Source: Thermothelomyces thermophilus ATCC 42464
Lineage: Eukaryota > Ascomycota > Sordariomycetes > Sordariales > Chaetomiaceae
Direction: 5' to 3'
NCBI RefSeq assembly: GCF_000226095.1
Contig: NC_016475.1
Location: 2,666,001-2,730,000, forward strand
DNA length: 64,000 bases
Positions 55,570-64,000 of the stretch are shown here, one piece after another (position 1 is the first letter of the stretch; every line of letters begins with the position of its first letter). A program made the translations under genes and the position numbers. The notes below the pieces were generated by a model. It saw only the letters and a list, made by a program, of their open reading frames with translations. It had not been told where the DNA came from and searched no databases.

Positions 55570-58486
55570 TTAATATCCGTCGCCTAATCCAACCCCATCC
55601 TTTTCATCCCACTCAACAGGCCAACTCGGCGGTAGATCTGCTTCCTTGGTCCCCCAAGTCCCTTCCTCCTCGCCGACCCAGAACTCCAAGGTTCCGCCCC
55701 TCAGGAAGAAGTCGTGCGTGATCCAACTCTTCGTGTACGCCTTGCCGTTGAGCCTCGCTCGTTGGATGAACTTTCTCTTGCCCGCGGGGTCGAAGCGCCT
55801 GACCTTGATGACCGCCCACTTCCCCTCCGCCCTGGCGCGGATTCTCACCTCGGGGAAGAAGGGCGTCGTCAGCAGGTAGACGTCCTGGCCGGCGACGGGG
55901 AAGAAGCCCATCATGGCAAAGGCGCTGAAGGCGCCCATGGCGCAGTCGTCGTTGCCCGGGATCCCGTTGACGGAGGCGTTGAACAGGGCGGGGATGGACT
56001 CGCGCGCAAAGTGAGTGCTCAGGGCGGGCCGGCCGGCGTAGTGGAACTGGAAGACGGGCAGGAAGCCGGGCTCGTTACCCAGGTAGGCGATACCGCTGGT
56101 GTGGAAGTAGCGCAGGCGCTCGACGAAGGCGTCGGGCCCGCCCATGAGCCGGATGAGCGTCGCCATGTCCTGCGGCACGAAGAAGCTGTACAGCCAGGGG
56201 CTCCCCTCGTACGTGTCGAGGCGCGTGTCGTAGTAGCAGCCGTGCATGTCCTGCACGGGCGAGCAGGCGCGCGTGTTCTGGTAGCGGAAGGAGCCGTTAA
56301 CGAGGCGCGGCTGCATGAAGCCCACGAAGTCGGTCTGGACCGTGGCGCCGTGGGGGTCCTTGAAGATGTCGCGCTGGTGTGGGTTCCAGTAGTTGCGCCA
56401 GTTGCCGCCGCGGCGGCGGTATTTGGCGGCGTCGGCCGCGTGGCCAAGGCCTTGAGCTAGCGTGGCGATGCAGAAGTCCTCGTAGGCGTACTCGACGCCC
56501 CGGCTGATGGTGCGGCTCATTGGGCCTGTGCCGTTCCGGTCGGTGTCGTCCCAGGGGATGTAGCCAAGCTTGTGCCAGCTCACAAGGTTGCCGCGTCCCT
56601 CCAGTCCCCAGTTGGGCGGTTCGACTATTGTAGGCGTCTTGTCAGAGCGGGTTATTTCACAAGCCGATGGAAAAGAAACACACGGGGAGGGGGAGAGGGA
56701 GAGGGAGAGGGGGTCATCAACATACCTTCGGCATCAGAGACGACGGCTTCGTAAGCGGTGTCCCAGTCTATTCCTTCTGTCAAGTTCTTTACGAATGCGT
56801 CTACAATGACCACGTCGGCATTGGAGCCTCCCTGGGTGTAACCCTTGCAGAAACTCATCCGACAGTCGGGCAGTTTTCCTGCGAGAAGTGTCAAATTTGG
56901 ACAATCGGCTTGGTTGTCGTCATCCAGGGGCAACACTACCTTCGTGCCGGTAGATATCAATCAGTGCACGCACCATATCCGTCTGCGCGACCGGGTCGAT
57001 GATGGTCAGCAAGGGATGCTGAGCGCGGAAGGAGTCCCAGATGCAGTAGAACCTGGCCGGGTCAGCCATCCGTGCACGCATCTTTTCCGTCCCCTGTTCT
57101 CGACGGTTGAACTCACGAGTCGAAATACGGCTCCGTCGAGTTCCACAACGGGTTCTCCCCGGTGTAGTTCTGCGGCGACAGCAGGGTGCGATACAGCCCT
57201 GACCAGAAGGTCGTCTGCAGCTCCTCGCTCACCCCGGTGGCGTCGATCTCGATGGCGCCCAACTTCTCTCGCCACTGCTTCCTCGCATCGCTCTCCACTC
57301 TCTCGAAATGCCAGTCGCCCATCTCGCTCTCGGCGTTCTGGCACGCCTGGTCCATGGATATGAACGACACGCCGACCCTCGCCAGCAGCGAGTTATTCGC
57401 CGGCCGCTCAAACTGCAGCCAGGCGCCCGCCGACCCGCTGGGGATATGGAACCCGGCGCGGACCCCGTCCAGGAACTTGGGCTCCTCAGTCGCGTTGTTC
57501 GACGTGAACGTGCCCGTCCTGCGTATGGCGGCGCCCCTGAAGTCGGCACAGAAGAACGCATCGTACTTGCCCGTCCCAAACGAGGGCACGTACCTCCCCT
57601 CTCCCATGATCCTCCCGCTTTCGGGAAACACCTGGATGGCTCCCAGGCTCCGGCTGTTCATCAGGTCGACCAGGTCCACCAGCACCAGGGGCGAGTACGG
57701 CACGCCCCTTTCCACCGCCTCCGGCCTCCCCTCGGGATCACGCACCACGTCGACCCGGTCCTTGCCGGAGAACCCAAACCGGTACAGCGCGGCGTGCTGG
57801 GTGGCCGTCATCTCGGCCCGCACCGAGTTGGTCAGGTTGACGGCGAAGTAGCCCGGCGCGGCCATCGCGGAGCCGGGCACGCGGCTCGTGGGCCGGGTGA
57901 TGACCGAGTAGGCGCAGCGGCGGAAGTCGTCGTCGGGGCAGCCCGGGTGGACAAAGAGCGGGAAGTTGCCCAACGAGGGTAGGCCACCGGTGCCGGAGTC
58001 GTGCATGTGGGAGAAGCCCATGATCGGGTTGGCGTCGGAGACGTAGCCGGCGGCGTTCTCGGCCGGCGAGAAGGTGTCGGCTACGGGTTTGGCCATTCCT
58101 GTTGCGGGAGAAAAGGGTGATTAGGTGCTTGTTAAGGGGCAGCGGAAAGCAGGGATCACTACTAACCATAAGGTAGCGTGGCGCCGGGGAAGACATGGCC
58201 TAGTTTCGATGCAGAGTGTGAGATGGAGACTCGTGAGGTGTTGTTGACAAGTATGTCAGAGTCGGCCGATAAGGATTAGTGGCTCACCTCCGTTGGCGGT
58301 GCCGATTAGGGGGTTGACGAAGTCCAAGACGTCGTAGTTGGGCCTGGACCGGAGAAACGGCAGCCTGATCTCCCCAACAGCCAGGTTAAACTCTGGGAAC
58401 ATAAGGATGAGGCAGACGCAGAACAGGGCAAGCGCGAGGATGCGGCCCCTCCGCGGTAAGCCCCGGAAGTGCAACGGCGCCGACAT
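55570..58486 (-). CDS. GH92 alpha-1,2-mannosidase, membrane-anchored
   Basis: Six exons (58486-58288, 58199-58167, 58098-57117, 57052-56940, 56878-56726, 56624-55570) give 844 residues. GH92 enzymes are calcium-dependent exo-alpha-mannosidases that trim mannose from N- and O-glycans or mannan. After a basic head, residues about 15-40 form a signal anchor (GRILALALFCVCLILMFPEF). The catalytic modules begin VLDFVNPLIGTANGGHVFPG, ATLPYGM and MGFSHMHDSGTGGLPSLGNF. Later motifs are FYCIWDSFRAQHPLLTIIDP, ISRGVEYAYEDFCIA and IPGNDDCAMGAFSAFAMMGF followed by FPVAG. All are typical of the family. The 33-nt second exon is fixed by the motif HVFPGATLPYG. A GGGAGA repeat lies in intron 5. No cleavage site follows the hydrophobic span, so it is probably Golgi or cell-surface bound rather than secreted. 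Confidence 0.93.
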
Positions 58487-59090
58487 GGCGGCCTTGTGTT
58501 GCCGAACCGACTCTGTCGGGATCCGGGGTCTGGTTCGATATCGTCGTTCTCCCCGTCACTCACGTAGCCCGGTGTCGGTGGCCGCTCCGTCCTTCCGTTA
58601 CCGAGTTGATCCTTTAAGAACGCCTCGACGCCAACATGCTCTCGCTTCCCCGGCACAGCACCAACAGGATTGGCCAATACAAAGCTGTCCTTACTTGTTC
58701 ACCTGGGAAGGGCCGCCGGGTTCGAGTACCCTAGAGAGCAAACAAGAGCGTCTCGAGGATTCATGCCTCCTCAATCTGACCCGCGGTGCTTTGGCGAGAG
58801 TGGGTTTCGAAAAGGCCAGCGAAAGAGACAAACAGGTGTCCTGTGGCCTTGCCAAGCCGAGAAAACGCTGCGATACTACTTCGGGGCGAACGGTGCCGGG
58901 CGGCAAGGGGTTTGTGCAGTGGTGTTGTTACACCACGCTAGGGTATAGTTATTTGACGCCAAGCCTGCATCGGCCGATTACCCGCAGAGAGCTGCTCGGG
59001 AGCTCATTGGCGATCCCGGGGTTGGACCGATTAGCAACTTGATTTCGGCCGAGCTCCCGGTTCCAGGCGCACTTCATTTCACTTCCGGCA
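58487..59090. other. upstream region of the GH92 gene
   Basis: 604 bp between the GH92 start and the stop codon of the next minus-strand gene. Plus frames here continue into GH92 sequence as shadows. No distinct element seen. Confidence 0.55.
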
Positions 59091-60649
59091 TCAACCAGCT
59101 CCGCACCGCTCCCGCCGCTCTCCCCGTGGCAGGACCTGCTCCGTCGGCCAACGCAACCTCTCCCGGCACTCGCCGTCCGTCTCCAGCAGCTCAGCAACCC
59201 TCTCGACAATGTGTTGCCTCCAGCCCTCGATATACCATCCGTCCCGAACGGCATCGCGGTTGAGGAGCACGGCGTAATGCGCCAGGACCAGTAAGGCGCA
59301 CGGCTCGCGCCTCCTGACGCACGCCACGAATTCGGGCCGCATGCGGTACAGCCAGCCAAAGACGAACTGGTTCTCGGGCGGGCCGTCGTACGTGATCTCG
59401 CCGCCCGAGCTGCCGCGGCGTCCGTAGGTGGCGGCGTAGATGCCAATGAGATTGTCCAGTGCCTGGAGGCAGCATTCTCGGGATGGGGCGGCAAGGTCAG
59501 CGGCAGCAGGACCCGCCGCGACGTAACTCCTCAGATCGTCCAGCGCAGCCTCCCAGTCGAGCCTCGGAAACCCGTCACGCAGGCAGACGGGCTGTTTAAG
59601 CGGGGTCATCGGCCGGCCCGGCTTGAAGGGGCCCATGAGCCCGGCGAACAGCACGTCCGGGCTAAAACCCTCGCGCATGAGCCGGACCCCATGGACAAAG
59701 GGCATCCAGCTGCTTGCGGAAGGCGGAGAGCTAAGTGCAGAATCACAGGTGTCGTCGTCGCTGACGGCGCAGACGAGCAGGTCGCTGCGGCTTGTTGGGC
59801 CGGCCGCAAAGGTGCAGTAGCTGGTCAGAATTGCGCCGAGGTACAGGGCGCCGCAGTTGTTGGGACCTGGATGCGAGATCTGCGCTGAGAATCCCGACAG
59901 GCCGGCCGTGAAGTGCTGGCGGGCGAGGGAGAGGTAGACGGCGCTGTTCCGGCGCGGTAGCTGGGCGTTGGTGCTGACGTCTACGTCTTCGTCGTCGTCT
60001 GCGTTTTCGCTCCCTTGCTCATCCCGCTGCCCGACAAGGTAGGCCAGGTGAAATGCGGCCGCCGCGAAGATGAGATGGAGGACAAACGGATGGCCTAGGC
60101 CTATCTGCGCCGCGTTGCGTGTCCAGAACCGGTACAGTTCCCGGTTCTCAGCGCCGCAGAAGGTCTCGGCTGTTTCGGTGACGAAGTGGAGGAGCAGCTC
60201 AGCATTGTCCAGGTTGATGTGCGCCGAGGGGGGGGCATCCACGGGAACAGGACTGGTGGGAGCCGTGTCTGGGGATGCTGCCGCAGAAGTCGAGCAGGAC
60301 CTTGAACAGTCAGGCGCCCATACCTTCCGAGGCCGACCCCGGCCTCGGCGAGTGGTCGGGGCCGCGCAACGCTCGACGCGCGCCCCATCGGGAACGAGAT
60401 CGCAGGGTAGACCGAAGCTTACGCAGTTGCTGCACGGTTTCTCTTCGTTGCACTGGATGGCGCCGTCAGTAAGAACTTTGGCATGGGTTCCTCTTTTTAC
60501 CCAAAGGGGAAAAAAAAGAAAAAGAAGAAAAATACCGGCAGTTTCCGACCGACCTTTACTTTCCGGCGTTTGCAGAAACCGCAGCGGGCACGAGATTTTC
60601 TGTGCGGCCGGATGGACCTTCTCGTCGACGGCGATGACGCAGTTCCCAT
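59091..60649 (-). CDS. Zn2Cys6 transcription factor, Upc2-like zinc cluster
   Basis: Exons 60649-60554 and 60452-59091 give 485 residues. Splicing at 60453-60553 joins MGTASSPSTRRSIRPHRKSR and ARCGFCKRRKVK to CNEEKPCSNCVSFGLPCDL. This yields a complete C-x2-C-x6-C-x5-C-x2-C-x6-C cluster, which is the main proof of the model; the donor GTCGGT is weak. Without the splice the cluster is lost and a spurious 546-residue frame appears. An AT-hook-like RRGRGRPRK follows. The regulatory domain (LLLHFVTETAETFCGAENRE, FVLHLIFAAAAFHLAYLVGQ) resembles the fungal_trans_2 class that includes Upc2. Targets are unknown. It is divergent from the RTA1-like gene and on the same strand as the GH92 gene. Confidence 0.88.
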
Positions 60650-61303
60650 GGCTTGGGATGTGGATGCGCTGGCTCGGTAGTCTTTTTTTTTTTTTTCGGA
60701 CTTTGGATGCGAAAAATCGGTGGAGAGTCATGAACGGAGCATGTAGATGCAGTATTGTTTGTATGTATGTACAAGGAAGGTAGGCGCACCTTTGCTCCTC
60801 CTCGTCTGCCTCGGGGGACTTGCGCGTTCGTCCTCGCCTTCAGTATAAGCAGCGGGCCGCCCCGCCCTGCATGACGCGGCCTCTACCCGCGCCAAGGGAA
60901 CCCCAGCGTTGGCCTCCAGGATTGCCATCTCTCTAGGACATGCGACCCTTGTCGAAACAGCATCAGATCTCGGACCTACTAGGATAATAATAAATGCGAA
61001 AAATGTCCATTTTTCGGACCCTCAAGATCGAAGGTCAGTTGCTGTCGTCCACTAAATACGTTCAACATAGTTAACTCCAATCCCTCTTACTCCTTACATA
61101 TTAGAATACCCTTTTCGACTTGCCCTCGAGTGAACTATCGTCCATCATGCTGGAGAAGAAGAAAAAAACATTCCTCTTACTTTACCTCCCTGGGGCTCTT
61201 TTCCATCACCCAGCCCCGTCTCATCACCAACTCTCCCTTGCCCCCCCATATCTGGGATCTTTACTGAGCACGCGGCTAACTAAGCCTTGGACATCGCCTG
61301 ACG
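60650..61303. other. divergent promoter region zinc-cluster regulator / RTA1-like gene
   Basis: 654 bp shared by two divergent genes, with a T-run near 60681-60694. AT-rich DNA (GGATAATAATAAATG) lies near 60981. No coding frame with features. Confidence 0.6.
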
Positions 61304-62390
61304 ATGGCCCTCAATGACGGACCCCCCTTCGGCCCTGTGGTCAACGGAACCATGGTGGTCGTCTTCTGGGAGTACCGTCCCAGCAACGTAGCCGCCTACC
61401 TCTTCCTCGCCCTCTTCTCCCTCGCCTTGCTGGGCCACCTCGCCTGGTTCGTCTGGCTCCGCGCCTGGTCCTTCATTCCTTTCCTCCTCGGCGGAATCTG
61501 TAAAAAACCGTCCCCTCCTACCCCACCCCCTTAGAAGACGCAAGACCAACACCCTTTCCCCCCCCTCCTCTAACCACCCAAATGCCTTAGGCCAGATCTT
61601 TGGCTACCTCGAGCGCGCCGACGCCCACACCAACCCGACCACCCTCCGGCCCTGGATTCTCCAAAACATGCTGCTCCTCGTCTCTCCGCCCCTGCTGGCC
61701 GCGACCCTCTACGTCTCCCACGGCCGCGTCGCCACGGCCCTCCTCCACGGCACCGGCGCCGGCGCCGGCACCAACTCCGACAAGGAGCAACACTCTCGCC
61801 GTCGCCGGCACCGCGGCTGCTGCTGCTGCACGAGGCGTTGTTGCACCCCGACGTGGACAAAGGTCTACATCCTCGCCGACGCGACCGCCGTCGGCACCCA
61901 GCTGATCGGCACCGTGCTGCCCGCGAGCGGCACGGCCGAGGCGGCGCGGCTGGGCGCCGTCGTGGTGCTCGTCGGCCTGCTGGTTCAGCTCGTTGCCCTG
62001 GGCGTCTTCCTCGGCCTCGACTGCGGCCGGCTGCACGCGCGCCTGCGGCGGGACCCGAGCGCGTCGCGGGCCATGCTGGCCGACCCCGGCGTCAACTGGC
62101 TCGGGTACTTGGTCGTCATGGAGGTGGCCGCCGCCATGATGGTCGTCAGGAGCGTCGTGCGGGGCGCCGAGTATCTCGAGGGACAGGGCGGGGTCGTGAT
62201 GGGCCATGAAGTGTTTGTCTATGTGTTTGACGCGCTGCCCATGCTGGTGGTCATGGTGGGCTTTTTGCTGCTGCACCCGTCGAGGTTGGTAAGGGAAGTG
62301 AGGAGGTTGGAGGAGAAGGGGTGGGCCGCAAGGGGGGAGACGGCGGGGATGGGGGAGTTGCTTGAGTTGAGGGGAGGTAGTCGTGGGTGA
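61304..62390 (+). CDS. RTA1/RSB1-family seven-span membrane protein
   Basis: Exons 61304-61499 and 61591-62390 give 331 residues; the intron carries a CTAAC branch point and a TTAG acceptor. The start MALNDGPPFGPVVNGTMVVV is followed by WEYRPSNVAAYLFLALFSLA, the usual Y-x-P-S entry of the family. Next comes TM2 with GGICQIFGYLERADAH, matching the conserved E-x-x-GY-x-R region. Further spans include LVSPPLLAATLYV, VVLVGLLVQLVALGVFLGL, LVVMEVAAAMMVVRSVVRGA and VYVFDALPMLVVMVGFLLLH. Fungal members (RTA1, RTM1, RSB1) are plasma- or vacuolar-membrane proteins linked to sphingoid-base export and azole or aminocholesterol resistance. An unusual Arg- and Cys-rich stretch (RRRRHRGCCCCTRRCC) lies in the loop before KVYILADATAVGTQLIGT. 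The tail is short. Confidence 0.87.
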
Positions 62391-62592
62391 ATCCTGCTTA
62401 GCAAACAATGTTGCAGACAGACAAAGCGTCTTGAGCTCTTGTTGCTCGGGCGGTACGGTAAAGACAAAATCCTTCTGTGTGGAAACTTTGGACAATAACA
62501 AGGGCCGGTTGATTCTGGAATATTGGTCGTTTCTCTCTCAAGGATACTTGCAGGAGCTGATAAGGACCCTCTGTAGGCTGGTTCCGTATAAA

Positions 62593-62632
<40 letters not shown>

Positions 62633-62730
62633 AGGATCGAAAACTGTGTGTCTCCTCCCGACTGGGTATCATACAGTGATGCGACAAGAAAAAGAAACCT
62701 GATGCGGGCACTAGATTGACAGCTGGGTGA
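62391..62730. other. convergent 3' flanks RTA1-like / PTPA
   Basis: 340 bp including a 37-base A-run at 62594-62630. No gene seen. Confidence 0.6.
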
Positions 62731-64000
62731 TCAATCCTTTGCCCAAGGCGCCTTCGTCACGGTATATTGATTACTGGCTGTGCCCGGGGTGCCCCGCGCA
62801 AACGTTGTGGGCGGAGGCGGCCCGGTGTCCGGGACTCCTCCCCTCGGCGCCGTCGGCGCTGAGCTCACCCCTCTGGTCCATGGTGCCCTAGAATACGGGA
62901 TTCCCGGCCCCGGCGGCACACCGGGTGCGGCACCGGGCATCTTTGTTGCCTCTGCCCAAGGGGCAGTGGTTCCTGACCCGCCCCCAGCAGCGGGAGGGTT
63001 GACGGTGCTGCTCGGCTGGCTCGCCAGATGAACGGAATGGGCCGGCACGGCCGCCTCCGGATCTGGGTCCCACGAGAACAGCGAGCCGAATGGAAAGTGC
63101 TGAACAATGGGGAACTTGGAAAGAACCTCGGCGTTGAACATCTTGATCATGCCCTTATTGATCTTACCCCAGCCGTCCTTGATGCCCGAGATGTCGAACA
63201 AGATCGGGCTGTGTTCCCAAAAGGGGCCTTTCTTGACGTCGTTGATGAAGCCGATGGCCGAGAAATACATGTTTGACTCGCGGTGCAGGTCAACCGAGGC
63301 CGGTTTCACCACGTCTGAGGGCCGCGGGGCGCCCGGGACGGAGCCTTCCAGCGGCATGGGCTCGGACTCGGTGATGGGACGGGCGAGCTGCGCCGAGCCG
63401 AAGATGTACGGCAGAAACGAGTGGTCGTCGAGTCCCCACACGCCGTGAGAACCCGCCGGCTCGAGGTTGTAGGTCAGAATCAGCCGCCGTACGACCTTCA
63501 GGTACCTGTCTCGAAATCAGCATACCGGACATTATGAGCTCGATAAAGAAGAAGGTGGGAAGAGAGAAGAACAGAGGAAACTTACGGTTCCAAAACCCCC
63601 AACACCAAACTCCTCTCCGCCTCCCCATCTTCCCTCTCCCTGCCCTGTTCATCCCGAAAAGCGCCCAGCTTCCACAGACAGCCAAGGAACGCAAGGAAAC
63701 TTAGCTCGTGGCCCGTGCCGTAATCCAGTCTCTGCGCGCTCCCGAACCCCCCCAAGAAGTAGGCCTTGACCTCTTCCACAACGCCGTCCCCCCACGCCTC
63801 CCGCACGGCATCTGGCAGGCAGCCCCTCAGCAGCTCCTCCGCCCGCCCCTCCAGGATGCCGTACCAGCGCCGGAAGCTCACGTTCCCGAACCGCCTGGGC
63901 CCCTGCTCGGGCGGCGCCTCGTCGATCATGGCCTCCACCGCCCGCAGCATCTCGCGCAGCCGGACGACGGCCTCCGGGTCGGCGGGGCGGGGCGCGTCGA
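62731..64000 (-). CDS. PTPA/RRD-type PP2A activator (peptidyl-prolyl isomerase), 5' end off right edge
   Basis: Exons 64000 (open) to 63586 and 63505-62731; the intron has a GTAAGT donor and an ACAG acceptor. The visible part has [20 protein letters not shown], then [20 protein letters not shown]. Splicing gives [40 protein letters not shown] and [40 protein letters not shown] completes the fold. These are the signature blocks of phosphotyrosyl phosphatase activator (yeast Rrd1/Rrd2), which activates PP2A-type phosphatases with peptidyl-prolyl isomerase activity. The 80-odd residue Pro/Gly/Ala-rich tail suggests the longer RRD1-type fungal paralog, but RRD1 versus RRD2 is not certain. The N-terminal start lies outside the window. 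Confidence 0.92.

Noticed and set aside
58715-58732. GGGTTCGAGTACCC resembling a tRNA B box
   Set aside because: The surrounding bases do not pair as a T-arm, and no acceptor or anticodon arm can be drawn.
59091-60731. Unspliced 546-residue version of the zinc-cluster regulator
   Set aside because: It destroys the first half of the Zn2Cys6 motif; splicing at 60453-60553 restores all six cysteines with correct spacing.
61587-62501. 304-codon frame antisense to the RTA1-like gene
   Set aside because: His/Gln/Gly/Val-rich shadow of GC-biased coding sequence.

Overview
The window is nuclear DNA of a filamentous ascomycete. The protein families, the short 50-130 nt introns with GTRNGT donors and CTRAY branch points, the GC-rich third codon positions and the AT-richer, microsatellite-laden spacers fit a Sordariomycete, most likely Sordariales/Chaetomiaceae (inference; no species call is possible from sequence alone). 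All gene models were built by hand from splice signals, reading frame and family motifs; each complete spliced model has a length divisible by three. I saw no rRNA, tRNA, CRISPR, viral or LTR element.

Layout. 0-4 kb: BFR2/AATF-like nucleolar factor (runs off the left edge), the mitochondrial Fe-S assembly ATPase IND1, and the Tudor splicing factor SPF30. 5-12 kb: a TCO89-like TORC1 subunit, peroxisomal 3-ketoacyl-CoA thiolase and fructose-1,6-bisphosphatase. 14-24 kb: an F-box protein, a 0.7 kb Fot/pogo-type non-autonomous DNA transposon, then a microsyntenic set of cytochrome P450, GIT1/PHO84-like MFS transporter and type III polyketide synthase, which may be a small secondary-metabolite locus. 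25-31 kb: PEX11, a nitronate monooxygenase with a PKL C-terminus, and an APH-fold phosphotransferase-like protein. 31-36.7 kb: gene-poor DNA holding a small three-exon double-stranded-RNA-binding-domain gene whose exons are too short to stand out as open frames.

36.7-50 kb: mitochondrial ribosomal protein uS7m, a large universal-stress-protein-domain protein, an unrecognised membrane protein with a puzzling overlapping upstream frame, and poly(A)-binding protein PAB1. 51-64 kb: HUL5-type HECT ubiquitin ligase, a membrane-anchored GH92 alpha-mannosidase, a Zn2Cys6 regulator divergent from an RTA1-family membrane protein, and a PTPA/RRD-type PP2A activator (runs off the right edge).

Most genes are housekeeping. 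Three links stand out. Thiolase, PEX11 and the nitronate monooxygenase share CCTCGG/CCGAGG cores in their upstream regions (the Far/CTF1 fatty-acid box), with four cores in 121 bp ahead of the monooxygenase. The type III PKS sits close to a P450 and a transporter. A Upc2-like zinc-cluster regulator shares a promoter region with an RTA1 gene.
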